From positions 6,031,691 through 6,095,690 of the forward strand of contig JACYXH010000473.1 in NCBI GenBank assembly GCA_026745465.1: DNA of 64,000 nt, given 5' to 3'. Made by a program: the position numbers and the translations under genes. The notes under the pieces were generated by a model, which saw only the letters and a list, made by a program, of their open reading frames with translations, was not told where the DNA came from and did not search any database. Below are positions 46,955-58,660 of the stretch, one piece after another (positions within the stretch are counted from its first letter, which is position 1; each line of letters opens with the position of its first letter). The stretch comes from Lota lota (taxonomy: Eukaryota > Chordata > Actinopteri > Gadiformes > Lotidae).

Positions 46955-47180
46955 TACAGGTGTGTGTATGTGTGTGTCTGTTTGTGTTCAGGCGTGTGTG
47001 AGAGTGTGCGTTTGTACACTCACACGAACGAGTACAAACGTTTGTGTGAGTGTGCGTATATGTGTGTATTAGTGCATGTCCTCTGTGTGTGTGTGTATTT
47101 GGGTGTATAAGTGTATGTGTATGTGTGTGTGTGTGTATTTGGGTGTATAAGTGCATGTGTGTGTGTGTGTGTTCTCACCA
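46955..47180 (+). repeat. Degenerate TG-rich repeat with hairpin
   Basis: TG units with a duplicated GTATTTGGGTGTATAAGTG block (about 47093 and 47136). At 47018-47055 CACTCACACGAACG and CGTTTGTGTGAGTG form an inverted repeat with a single mismatch region. Confidence 0.75.
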
Positions 47181-47194
47181 GCAGCCAGCGGGAA

Positions 47195-47415
47195 GTAATT
47201 GGCTCCAGTTGAGAGGACAAGACAATAGTGCTGACACACACACACACACGCACACGGCGATGGAGCGCCATTGACAAATAAGCACAGACGGGACTAAAGG
47301 TATGGGTGCCCCCGGCGCCGCGGCTGTATCAGCACACTGAGGCGTAGTGTTGGGTCTTTATTTAGACATGGGGGCTTACATGCGCTACAGCAGCCCAGGA
47401 TAACAATGTGGCCGA
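47195..47415. other. Candidate conserved non-coding block
   Basis: Mixed-composition unique DNA with GAAGTAATTGGCTCC, CCATTGACAAATAAG and GATAACAATGTGG (homeodomain- and SOX-core-like). A short CA run interrupts it at 47233-47252. No exon evidence and no conservation test. Confidence 0.15.
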
Positions 47416-47439
47416 GTGTGTGTGTGTGTGTGTGTGTGG
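47416..47439 (+). repeat. (GT)12 microsatellite
   Basis: Uninterrupted GT run. Confidence 0.93.
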
Positions 47440-48280
47440 TCCCCCCACCCTCTCCCGCCACCAATAATGAACGATGACATGGAAAAGAACAAGGAAGATG
47501 ATTTGATGTATGAAAGCAAACGGTATCGGGACATTCGTTTTTTCAGATTTGCTCACTGTTTTGTTTCGGGAACGGTTATTGTGTAAGGTGCTAGGATAAT
47601 TAAGTCTAGAAATAGAAAAATGCCAATAATGTCGCTGTCAAAAGGGCAGTCTTTCGTAGGACGCGTCACAAAGGAGTGATTATTGAACCCATATTGACAT
47701 GTGACCTTGAAGTCGCTCTGTGATTGGTCGAGCAGGGTTTGAGAGATAAAATCGACATGTGTACTGTCACCTGGACTTCGATCCACCCTCTTCCCTGTCA
47801 TCGCTCTGTCCTCATCGCTCTAGACAGGAAGTAGATGGGCGTGGCCTGCTGCTCTCCACTCTGGTTCGACCAGAGCATTCGACCTTAGAATTCACCAGAA
47901 GTTACCATTTCACAGCTGTTTTCAACTAACCATTACATAGCCACAAGCACGACAATAATCCACACAAATATGCCTACACATATACACACGTAGAGGAACG
48001 TACAAGCACTCATACACACACTATGCATAACTATACCCACACCCACTTATTGTATTTTGGCCATTTGTATTTGTGTGTTGGTCACGTTTCAATAGAGAAT
48101 AAACGTGAACGTGTAAGAGACGCTACAGAAGGAGAGCTCATCTCTGTAAAGCTGGGACGTGATGAAGTACCTGTACTCAAACAGCATCTCAACCACACAC
48201 ACTTATACATAGAGACACACACATGCAGAGAGAGACCCACACTCCACATAATCCAAATACACTGCCTCTTAGGCACTCCC
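47440..48280. other. Unique DNA, no feature recognised
   Basis: No gene or repeat recognised. Confidence 0.45.
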
Positions 48281-48334
48281 AGAGAGAGAGAGAGAGAGAG
48301 AGAGAGCAAGAGAGAGAGAGAGAGCGAGCAAAGG
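48281..48334 (+). repeat. (GA)n microsatellite, interrupted
   Basis: GA runs broken by one GCAA and one GCGA. Confidence 0.93.
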
Positions 48335-49438
48335 CGAAATAGAGGGGGAACGAGTGAAGAACTGAAAGGGAGAAGACCAAAGAAAGAGGGAGAACGAGAG
48401 CGAGGTGAATTCAGACTTGAAGTGTTCCGTTGTGTTTTTCTCTAGCGAGTTCACACTCACAAACACACAAACATCCTCGCACGCATTCGCAGAGACACAC
48501 ACATACGCACACAGACACCTAACATACTCAGGAAGCACTCTCTGTGGAAATGACTTTCAAATTGTTTCCTCGCGAAAAACTCATTCACAGGAAGAAAAAT
48601 AAACAGTGCACTTATCAGAATATCAGATAACGGAGTCAGAGATAGATTTCACTTAGAATAGCCATGCACCCAGAGAGCATTTCAAAACAAGGGGGACATT
48701 TGCAATCTAGGTGTGTACGCCTTGTACACAACAAACTATTACTATTTAAATTCAAAACCACATCAGCCCTTTCTTTTTCCCTTGTTAAAACGCTGTCTCT
48801 CATGTGCTAGCCGGTATGCCGAAGTGAAGACGAATAGCCTTTTGTAAAATGGCCTCCTTCCATTTGGTCAATAAAGGACAAGCTGTTTATTGGCAAGGTG
48901 TTGTTTTCCTTCTAAGTGTGTCGTTTTGCCTTTCTCCATCTGCTTCATTGGATTTAACGGATACTACTGGCACTTTGGGAAAAGTTTGGCCCCCCTTGTG
49001 TTTAACCTCAGACACAACAAAAAAAAGAAAACGTGCTTCAAAACATTACTTATGTAAATTTTAACTCTTTTCATTTCGAAGTAAGGCTATTCGTGACATT
49101 GGCTCACCTTGTCTCATCGAACCAGATTAACCTTGTTTATTTGCCTTGTGTAAACACAATAAAACAGCAGTGAAGAGGAGCACCCCAGTGCCAAACACCG
49201 TTGTTAACAGTCAACAGGAAATATACTGCAATGCAGAAAGTACAGAAAAATAGAAGGTCTCATATCGATGAGATTACTATGCCCACGCCGGAAAATAACA
49301 ATAGACACGACGCCATAAGTGGAAAAACCACCAGAGATTTTTTTAAAAGACCAAATAAATACAATATTAGACACTATATGACAACAGACTGCTGTACAGC
49401 AGCAATACATACACCCTACAGTAATAGGATTGATAAGC
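48335..49438. other. Unique DNA, no feature recognised
   Basis: A 103-codon plus-strand open frame begins at 49201 and runs into the next repeat; it has no recognised motif. Confidence 0.4.
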
Positions 49439-49439
49439 G

Positions 49440-49480
49440 GAGGTTGTTTGACTCCCAACCTAAATGTTCTTGGTTCCATC
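49440..49480 (+). mobile_element. SINE head trace
   Basis: GGTTGTTTGACTCCCAACC then TAAATGTTCTTGGTTCCATC resembles the SINE head through the B-box region (compare 40915-40955). Short and uncertain. Confidence 0.25.
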
Positions 49481-49488
49481 TCATAATG

Positions 49489-49645
49489 GTAGTGTGTCGC
49501 AGTTTGCGGTAGCGTGTCGTGGTTTGCGGTAGTGTGTCGTGGTTTGCGGTAGTGTGTCGTGGTTTGCGGTAGTGTGTTGGGGTTTGCGGTAGTGTGTCGT
49601 GGTTTGCGGTAGTGTGTTGTGGTTTACAGTAGTGTGTGGTTTCAT
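49489..49645 (+). repeat. 20-bp minisatellite
   Basis: Seven units of GTAGTGTGTCGTGGTTTGCG and single-base variants at exact 20-bp spacing from 49489, plus a partial eighth. Variants are C/T at position 10 and a last full unit ending TTACA. Confidence 0.95.
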
Positions 49646-50120
49646 GGGTATGTGTGTCTAAGGTATTACTGAAGACATGCTTGACAAACTTTGGAGTCTA
49701 ACTTCAATCCTATCATGCACATGCACACTCATGTACACATACAAACAGCAGGAGAGGGAGAGAAGGAGATAGCGATGGATATAAATCCTAATGGTTAGGG
49801 AGGGGAGAAGGGGGGAGATTTAGCAAGAGATGGAGAGAGATGGGAAGTGGGGGTGTTTTAGTAAAATTAGATTGTGCCTGAGAGTGAGCAAGGACCTCTG
49901 CTTCTATCTTATAGTGATGGATGGTTCAGGGCTCTGAAACATTGGAGTGCGTGTTTGGGTGTGGGTGTGGGTGTGTGCACATAGACATACAGTAAATTGT
50001 ATTTTTTTCACATTTACAAAGGGCTACTTGTGTTTATAACTAAACAGAGAAGCTGAAGGCTTCTGACACTAGGCTTCAAACTATGTGATTAACACAGTGA
50101 TTAACACCTTAATCACAGAG
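49646..50120. other. Unique DNA, no feature recognised
   Basis: Purine-rich stretch at 49745-49860. No gene recognised. Confidence 0.45.
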
Positions 50121-50220
50121 CGGCCATCTTGGTTCTAAACACTAGCAGAGTGGTGGGACTGAATTAGGAATTCCGCATTCAGTTCCATCACCCAGCTAGT
50201 GTTTGGAACCAAGATGGCCG
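50121..50220. repeat. 100-bp near-perfect palindrome
   Basis: Left arm CGGCCATCTTGGTTCTAAAC then ACTAGCAGAGTGGTGGGACT GAAT; the right arm mirrors it, ending GTTTGGAACCAAGATGGCCG at 50220. Arms are about 44 bp with five or so mismatches around a 12-bp centre. It is either a foldback MITE or an inverted duplication. CCAAGATGGCCG resembles a YY1 site and occurs on both arms. Confidence 0.85.
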
Positions 50221-50224
50221 CCGG

Positions 50225-50710
50225 GTGAATAATGCCAGTGGAGGAGCGGGTATGTTGGTATCCCTGGGTGGTTCTCGCCTCCTCTCCTCACCTCCTCTCA
50301 CCTATTCTGAACTCTCTCTGTCTAGCCGGTGTGGTCCTGGACTCGCCCTTTTGGGACATTTATCTCTGAGAGAAAACAGCTTTTCATTACGGCCCGACAT
50401 GGCCAGACAGCGTAGTAAACAGCAAAGAGAAGAAAAGTGGTGTTGGTGGAGGCCTGTGGTGTGGCTCGGAAGACGGGGTGAACCCTTTGGATGGTGGAGC
50501 TCGGAGCGATGTGACCCGAATGGGTTGTATAATAAGTACTCTGAGGACATAAAATGTGTGTGTTTACACTCTGGAAGTGCTTGGACAATGCCAGCAAATG
50601 GGCTGAAATGTCGAAGAGAGGTGTCGAGGAGAGGTGTCGAGGCATTTTTGTGGCCACCAAACGGCAGATTCATTTTTGCGTTCCTTTTTTTTATTAACAT
50701 TGAGAATTAA
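50225..50710 (+). other. Unassigned 161-codon open frame
   Basis: The longest plus-strand open frame free of simple repeats. From an ATG at 50225 it runs to a stop at 50708; an internal Met precedes ARQRSKQQREEKWCWWRP. No signal peptide, domain or family motif is recognised. It starts immediately after the palindrome. Length alone is compatible with chance. Confidence 0.12.
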
Positions 50711-51860
50711 ATGTATATTGAACCAACTGACTCGGCATCAAAATGTGTGTGTGGTGCCATTACAATTAAAATAACTAAACGTCATCCTTTTGTAAAGCCT
50801 GCCAATATAATCGATTGTGTTTTTTTCCACATGTATATATGCATTACATATTTTGTAATTAATCCTATCTAATCCTAATTTTCCTGGATACACAAGGCTG
50901 TGTCACATCAATGAGTTATTGCTCATGGGAAATGCAGAGGGGGGATAAAACCGACTGCATGGCTAACCACTCCTTCAGTACAATATCTTATTACTGCTCA
51001 TCCCCCATCGGCGAGTTTATATCATTAATTTCAATTTCTCAAGGAGCAGAATCCATGTACATACCACACTTCAAAGGAGTGAGATAGTGTGCGTGTGTTT
51101 ATACAGATGTTACACCAGGGACCTCATTTAGTTTCTTCTGCGAGCGAACGTACGCAGGTGTGCATGTGTTGAGTTACCCGTCATCTTCTTCCTCTTTCTT
51201 TCAACAAGGGGGTGGGGGAAGTTGTGAAAGTCAAGGAAAACCTTGGAGATTTGCGTCGTCAAAATCCAGGCCGAATGTATTAAATTCAGTCAATTGCATT
51301 CTTTAACCTCAAGGCAATTATCCTCTTACATGAAGGAGTCAGTGAATTTTAACCGCCACATTTTTGTTGCCGAAAATGTTAACGGGGAAAACGAGGCAAA
51401 ACATAGAATTGTGACATGTTTACATCCGTCAGAAAACGGTGACCGCTTTATGCTAATACACTAGCATAGCTGAGACACTACAACAAAGTACATGGCTTGA
51501 GAATACTCATCCAGAAACGTTTTCCTGCAGTTTCAGCTATAGCTAACTCTCTCTTGTTGAAGTCATGCAGGCTATTATACATTCACTTATATTGTTAATG
51601 TGAAAGTAGACGGAGAGACTGACTATAAGTTTAGTTTTTTGGATAGCCTGAGGGGCAGTTTATTTTTTAATATTGAAAACTTCAGTTTATATCTTCAAAT
51701 AACGCTGCCAGCGCAGCATGTTCAGCCATTATTCAAATTCTGACGCTGCCTCCATTGGGTCCAGCAGCTTTAAAAAGCAGACAGGTGATTGGTAATTGAC
51801 AACACCTGTTTCTAACTCAACCTTTCTTCTAATCTGGTCCCCAGCGCCCTCACCCCCCCC
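50711..51860. other. Unique DNA, no feature recognised
   Basis: AT-leaning. The portion at 50885-51060 has the even texture of conserved non-coding DNA (ATCATTAATTTCAATTTC), but that is only an impression. Confidence 0.35.
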
Positions 51861-51920
51861 CCTCCCCTCCCCTCCCCTCCCCTCCCCTCCCCTCCCCTCC
51901 CCTCCCCTCCCCTCCCCTCC

Positions 51921-52005
<85 letters not shown>
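51861..52005 (+). repeat. (CTCCC)12(TC)41 compound repeat
   Basis: A pentanucleotide CTCCC run (51861-51923) passes directly into a pure CT run (51924-52005); about 145 bp of unbroken polypyrimidine. Confidence 0.97.
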
Positions 52006-52007
<2 letters not shown>

Positions 52008-52046
52008 AGACAGCATTAAACCACAATTAACTTTCAAATGTTTATG

Positions 52047-52196
52047 TTATGTTAACTCTACACTTTCAGCTGTCTAATGTTTCAGATATCAACCAGTCTG
52101 TCCTTCGTACGGTTCTTAAGCTTATGTTAACTCCACACTTTCAGCTGTCTATTGTTTGCGGTATAGACCTGTCTATTTTGCGTAAGGCTCTTCTGT
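52047..52196 (+). repeat. 75-bp imperfect tandem duplication
   Basis: Copies begin at 52047 and 52122 with TTATGTTAACTC(T/C)ACACTT then TCAGCTGTCTA. The period is 75 bp, so one open frame passes through both copies (LTLHFQLSNVSDINQSVL and LTPHFQLSIVCGIDLSIL). Probably coincidence of length, but the frame stays open to 52286. Confidence 0.8.
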
Positions 52197-52374
52197 TTAG
52201 GGCCGGAGCTTTTCTTGTAAGGGTTGAAGGAACACTACCAGGAATGACACAATGCTCAGGGTCCGTGGACGGACACCGGCCGGAGTGAGCAGTAACCGTA
52301 CCTAAGGCCTCCAGATCAGAGAGATCACAGGGGCTTTAATCTGAGAGCATAGCACAGAAACACAAACACACACA

Positions 52375-52631
52375 GAGATACACACGCAGATAGACACACA
52401 TGTGTGCGCACACACACACACACGGATAGATAGATGCACACACACACACACACACACATGGATAGATAGATGCACACACACAGACACACACACATACAGA
52501 GATACACAAGCAGGCACACACACTTACACATACACACACATACAAACAAGGCCACACACGCGTGCGCACACACACACACGGATAGATAGATGCACACACA
52601 CACACACACACACACACATGGATAGATAGAT

Positions 52632-52664
<33 letters not shown>

Positions 52665-52830
52665 AACACACATACAGAGATACACAAGCAGTCACACACA
52701 CTTACACATACACATACAAACAAGGCCACACGCGCGCACACACACACGCACACACCTGCATACGCCTAGACACAGAGACACACACATAGACACACTGATA
52801 CACCCACAGACATATAAACACACACCCACA
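52375..52830 (+). repeat. CA-rich higher-order tandem repeat
   Basis: CA units with embedded GGATAGATAGATGCAC and ACAAGCAG(G/T)CACACAC markers. A block bounded by GCGCACACAC recurs at about 52406, 52564 and 52734, giving a higher-order period of 158-170 bp. Confidence 0.85.
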
Positions 52831-53041
52831 GATACACACTCAACTTAGGTGACCTATCAGGGCCACACTTCGGTGTTGCAGCCTCTTGTTAGTGCAGTGT
52901 TCCATGACCCTACCTGTCACATGGGAGGCTGAGGCCAATTTACTGATGGAGGGATGGAGTGCTGTCCTCTTAGGAAACACAACGCATCCCCTGACTGCTC
53001 ATTCGGACACACGGATACTAGTCTAGGATGGTATAGTTGGG

Positions 53042-53172
53042 TGTTTAGTCTTGTGTAGTAGAGTATGGTAGCGTCTAGTGAAGTGTGGTCTAGTCGTGTA
53101 GAGTCTGGTCTAGTTGAGTAGGGTTTAGTGTAGTCTAGAATAGTCTAGTCTGGTCTAGTAGTCTAGTAGTCT
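53042..53172 (+). repeat. Degenerate TAGTC-type pentanucleotide repeat
   Basis: Mixture of TAGTC, TAGTG, TCTAG and GTAGAG words with an approximate 5-bp period. Confidence 0.75.
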
Positions 53173-53174
53173 GC

Positions 53175-53512
53175 TCATTTTTTGTTTTTCATGGAAGTAT
53201 TGTCAATCAACAACAATACATTATTATTGCTATTATTATAAATAAGAATATGATTCATCAACTAATGGTAATATCTTATGTCTTGATATCTCAGCCTTTC
53301 TTTCTGTTGGTCCATTATACAACAAAGCTAACTGGAAAAAAAATCATTTTTCATTTTTTCTCAAACCCATGAAAACAAAGCTATATGCTACAACAAATTG
53401 CTTAAAAAAATACAACTAAAGTACGTAGCTTCTTAAAATAAATGTGTATGGCAGTTTTTACTCTTCTTTTAACTGGTCGGCCTAGTTAAAATCAATCACC
53501 ATGGCAACCCGT
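53175..53512. other. AT-rich unique DNA
   Basis: No feature recognised. Confidence 0.45.
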
Positions 53513-53513
53513 G

Positions 53514-53645
53514 ACACACACGCACATGCACGAAAACACACACACACACACACACATGCACGTGCGCTCCCACAAATGTACGACCACACACTCACACATA
53601 TACAACACACATACACACATACACACACTCACACTCTCTCCCATG
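53514..53645 (+). repeat. Degenerate CA-rich repeat
   Basis: CA runs with GCACGT, TACA and CTCACA interruptions. Confidence 0.85.
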
Positions 53646-54028
53646 CTCACACATCAGGACAGGTGCAGCCTAATAGACTGGGACACACATACACAGATTG
53701 CCCTTACTGTGACTCAAAACACCCCAAGTTATATCACATAGCACCTGGGTTTACGAGAGAGTGAGAGGGATTTGGAGAGAGAGTATGTGTGTGAGCCCGC
53801 GCACAAAACAGAGTTCAGAAAAACGTGCAGCTGTGACAACCCTGAAGTTTCCATCTTCACACTTCACATTTAAAAACACGTCAGTGACACAAAATAATAT
53901 ATAAATATTCCATCAAACCAAAATGACATTTACACATGAATTACACATCTATCCTCGATTAACTTTTGAATTGTTGGTTATTGTGTGGTTATTTTTCATC
54001 AAAGAAAGTGTTGTGAGAGCTCCGCACA
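53646..54028. other. Unique DNA, no feature recognised
   Basis: If the exon call at 54031-54158 is right, this would be its 3' UTR on the minus strand; no exact AATAAA is seen close by. Confidence 0.35.
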
Positions 54029-54030
54029 TT

Positions 54031-54158
54031 TTAAGTCCGTTCTGTGATGGAGCTCGTCGGCTCCTCCTCTGGTGGTGTCTCCGATGTTCCCTCTCCTTCC
54101 CTGGGGCTGAGCAGGCCGGTGGCCAGGCTGATCTTCTGGAGCACCAAAGAGGAAGGAT
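54031..54158 (-). CDS. Candidate 3'-terminal coding exon, unknown gene
   Basis: Minus-strand segment preceded by a long polypyrimidine tract and a strong acceptor (CCCCTGTTCCCAG at 54159-54171). Taken in phase 1 it encodes 41 residues and a TAA at 54031-54033: it starts PSSLVLQKISLATGLL and ends GTSETPPEEEPTSSITERT. The acidic Ser/Thr/Pro-rich end looks like a natural C-terminus. I do not recognise the protein. Minus-strand candidate exons at 54.6-55.2 kb use compatible phase-1 junctions. Chance remains possible because the segment is short. Confidence 0.35.
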
Positions 54159-54612
54159 CTGGGAACAGGGGCTTGTGGGGGGGAGAGGGGGGGGGGGGTG
54201 GAGCCTGGGGTTACTACTAGTTTAGGCATATAAATAAAGTTACGGCCGTTTTTCTGATCTGTGCTCTCCACTGATTGGGTGGTCGACATCTTGCCCTCAT
54301 CGGCTGAGGTCTTGTCCAATCAGAGCTTCATCAGAATCTATAAAGGTCTCGTCTCCGCTCAGCTAAAAATACAGATAGGCCATTCATATTTTAAGATATT
54401 TTATTTAACGATATTGCTTAGTATGGGGAAAAGTTGTCATGCTTTTTTCGTGGAGACTCAAATCCCCTCTGGAGCTACTCTTTGTTGTGGCCGCTCAGAC
54501 AAGCAAACACATCCGCAGAGATATCATCAGTGGCGTCTACTTAATCAATACCATATCAATGCATTTGATTCAGCAGATTCTTGCACTTCATCTCCTTACA
54601 AAACATTTTGAT

Positions 54613-54866
54613 TCAACCATCGCATCCCGGATGCAGCAGCCGCAGGGGGTTGAAAAGTGGCCATCGGATCACTGGCACCACATTGGTTAGTCTCACAGCT
54701 GTCTCGCTCCGTTGTCTCAATGGCATAGAAACCGACAGGTCGTTTGAGACGGAGCCAGAAGCCCTGCAGAACTTTCTGGGACAGTCAGCCCCTCTGCTTC
54801 TCAGGAGGGTGGAGCTGGACCTGTCGTTCATCCTCTTCATTAGGTTGGAGATGTGTACGTGCTCTT
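54613..54866 (-). CDS. Candidate coding exon, unknown gene
   Basis: A pyrimidine-rich acceptor region (TTTTTCCTTTCAG, ending at 54874) precedes it. From the AG at 54867-54868 the minus strand is open in phase 1: HVHISNLMKRMNDRSSSTLL, then further Arg/Ser-rich text to PLFNPLRLLHPGCD. A weak donor (GATG/GTTGAA) near 54614 would join it in phase to the terminal exon. Use of the second AG rather than the first is unusual, which weakens the call. No domain is recognised. Confidence 0.2.
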
Positions 54867-55005
54867 AGGATCCCTGAAAGGAAAAATGAAGAACTTAAGA
54901 TGTTTTGTAGCTTGCGTGTTGCAGTGATAATTCTGGGAAATCATGTGTAAAGGATGACCAACCAACGGTTCATGGCCTAACTGGAATCAAGCAATTGGGA
55001 CTCAC

Positions 55006-55038
55006 CTATACTGGTGGTTTTACATCCTATATCTGAAA
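55006..55038 (-). CDS. Candidate 33-bp micro-exon
   Basis: On the minus strand CTTTTCCCCCAG precedes 33 bp encoding, in phase 1, SDIGCKTTSI, and GTGAGT follows directly. Both splice sites are near consensus. The length is a multiple of three, so it could be skipped without a frame change. Evidence is splice-site quality only. Confidence 0.25.
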
Positions 55039-55145
55039 CTGGGGGAAAAGTATCATTACAATATGAGTAATAGTAGTAGTGAGTGAAATAATATGTACTG
55101 TTGGGATTACAGTCGTTGATGGTAGGACAATAAGTCTGGACTCAC

Positions 55146-55197
55146 CAACATCTCTAGATGTTGGTGGGATTGGTCTCATCCAGACTTCTTCAACATC
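55146..55197 (-). CDS. Candidate small exon
   Basis: Minus-strand 52-bp segment, open only in the frame DVEEVWMRPIPPTSRDV, ending at a consensus donor (GATGTTG/GTGAGT) in phase 1, which matches the micro-exon at 55006-55038. The acceptor (AATGGAATAG) lacks a good pyrimidine tract. The 3' part is also a 9-bp-arm palindrome (CCAACATCT/AGATGTTGG). Confidence 0.2.
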
Positions 55198-55199
55198 CT

Positions 55200-55756
<557 letters not shown>

Positions 55757-55984
55757 AGTCCAGGTTTAGGACAAAACACACACAACATAACAGCAAATCC
55801 TTCAGCCTTTGTTAGGGTTCAGCCAAAAACAACGGAATCTTGATTCCATTCAATCACAATGCGAAAGAATGGTTGAAATGACTGAGTTCTTTGTTGGATT
55901 CTCATTAGTCAGAAGCTACATTGTGTGTGACTGTCTGGCGAAACAATACTCTAGCTCTCTTAACATCACGTCCGTCCGTCTGTC

Positions 55985-55986
<2 letters not shown>

Positions 55987-56024
<38 letters not shown>
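55987..56024 (+). repeat. (GT)18 microsatellite
   Basis: Preceded by CCGT/CTGT tetranucleotides; interrupted TG units continue to about 56190. Confidence 0.94.
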
Positions 56025-56194
56025 TGTGCAGGAGTGTTTGTAATCTGTGTGCATGAGTATATGTGTGCATGTGTACAGGAGGTTGTGTGAGTGTAAACAG
56101 TTTTGACAATCCATTGCTGTGTGTGTTATGCATTAATGTTTGTCGATGTGTGTGCATGAGCATGTGTGTGTGTGTGTCTGCATCTGTGTGAATA

Positions 56195-57027
<833 letters not shown>

Positions 57028-57034
57028 CGTGCAT

Positions 57035-58660
57035 GCCATTTACGCTTTTTATCCAAAGCCAGTCCCAGTGACGCTCGATAAGAAGCAGGCAGGGGTAAGG
57101 GCGTCTCGCTAAAGGGTCAGGGGTAAGGGCGTCTCGCTAAAGGGTCAGGGGTAAGGGCGTCTCGCTAAAGGGTCAGGGGTAAGGGCGTCTCGCTAAAGGG
57201 TCAGGGGTAAGGGCGTCTCGCTAAAGGGTCAGGGGTAAGGGCGTCTCGCTAAAGGGTCAGGGGTAAGGGCGTCTCGCTAAAGGGTCAGGGGTAAGGGCGT
57301 CTCGCTAAAGGGTCAGGGGTAAGGGCGTCTCGCTAAAGGGTCAGGGGTAAGGGCGTCTCGCTAAAGGGTCAGGGGTAAGGGCGTCTCGCTAAAGGGTCAG
57401 GGGTAAGGGCGTCTCGCTAAAGGGTCAGGGGTAAGGGCGTCTCGCTAAAGGGTCAGGGGTAAGGGCGTCTCGCTAAAGGGTCAGGGGTAAGGGCGTCTCG
57501 CTAAAGGGTCAGGGGTAAGGGCGTCTCGCTAAAGGGTCAGGGGTAAGGGCGTCTCGCTAAAGGGTCAGGGGTAAGGGCGTCTCGCTAAAGGGTCAGGGGT
57601 AAGGGCGTCTCGCTAAAGGGTCAGGGGTAAGGGCGTCTCGCTAAAGGGTCAGGGGTAAGGGCGTCTCGCTAAAGGGTCAGGGGTAAGGGCGTCTCGCTAA
57701 AGGGTCAGGGGTAAGGGCGTCTCGCTAAAGGGTCAGGGGTAAGGGCGTCTCGCTAAAGGGTCAGGGGTAAGGGCGTCTCGCTAAAGGGTCAGGGGTAAGG
57801 GCGTCTCGCTAAAGGGTCAGGGGTAAGGGCGTCTCGCTAAAGGGTCAGGGGTAAGGGCGTCTCGCTAAAGGGTCAGGGGTAAGGGCGTCTCGCTAAAGGG
57901 TCAGGGGTAAGGGCGTCTCGCTAAAGGGTCAGGGGTAAGGGCGTCTCGCTAAAGGGTCAGGGGTAAGGGCGTCTCGCTAAAGGGTCAGGGGTAAGGGCGT
58001 CTCGCTAAAGGGTCAGGGGTAAGGGCGTCTCGCTAAAGGGTCAGGGGTAAGGGCGTCTCGCTAAAGGGTCAGGGGTAAGGGCGTCTCGCTAAAGGGTCAG
58101 GGGTAAGGGCGTCTCGCTAAAGGGTCAGGGGTAAGGGCGTCTCGCTAAAGGGTCAGGGGTAAGGGCGTCTCGCTAAAGGGTCAGGGGTAAGGGCGTCTCG
58201 CTAAAGGGTCAGGGGTAAGGGCGTCTCGCTAAAGGGTCAGGGGTAAGGGCGTCTCGCTAAAGGGTCAGGGGTAAGGGCGTCTCGCTAAAGGGTCAGGGGT
58301 AAGGGCGTCTCGCTAAAGGGTCAGGGGTAAGGGCGTCTCGCTAAAGGGTCAGGGGTAAGGGCGTCTCGCTAAAGGGTCAGGGGTAAGGGCGTCTCGCTAA
58401 AGGGTCAGGGGTAAGGGCGTCTCGCTAAAGGGTCAGGGGTAAGGGCGTCTCGCTAAAGGGTCAGGGGTAAGGGCGTCTCGCTAAAGGGTCAGGGGTAAGG
58501 GCGTCTCGCTAAAGGGTCAGGGGTAAGGGCGTCTCGCTAAAGGGTCAGGGGTAAGGGCGTCTCGCTAAAGGGTCAGGTCAGGCAACAGTGCAGACAGTCG
58601 GTGATCGAGGCCGGTGCCTTCCGACTGGGTGCAGAACACCATAGCGATTACTCAATGCTA
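57035..58660 (-). mobile_element. SINE expanded by an internal minisatellite
   Basis: The left part (CGCTTTTTATCCAAAGCCAG) is the SINE tail and the right part (58575-58660) is its head: GATCGAGGCCGGTGCC (reverse B-box region), GACTGGGTGCAGAACACC and TGCTATCCCC. A complete family member is about 170 bp; this one is about 1.63 kb because 53 tandem units derived from its body lie between tail and head. Confidence 0.8.
57091..58574 (+). repeat. 28-bp minisatellite, 53 identical-looking copies
   Basis: Exact 28-bp period, 53 x 28 = 1484 bp, each unit containing GTAAGGGCGTCTCGCTAAAG. I found no substitution by eye. The unit corresponds to SINE body text such as GTAAGGGCATCTTGCTAATA at 24151, so the array arose by amplification inside the SINE. 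Lack of variation means very recent expansion, strong homogenisation or an assembly effect. Confidence 0.97.

Noticed and set aside
57091..58574. CRISPR-like array
   Set aside because: The 28-bp units are directly contiguous with no spacers, lie inside a SINE, and the DNA is eukaryotic.
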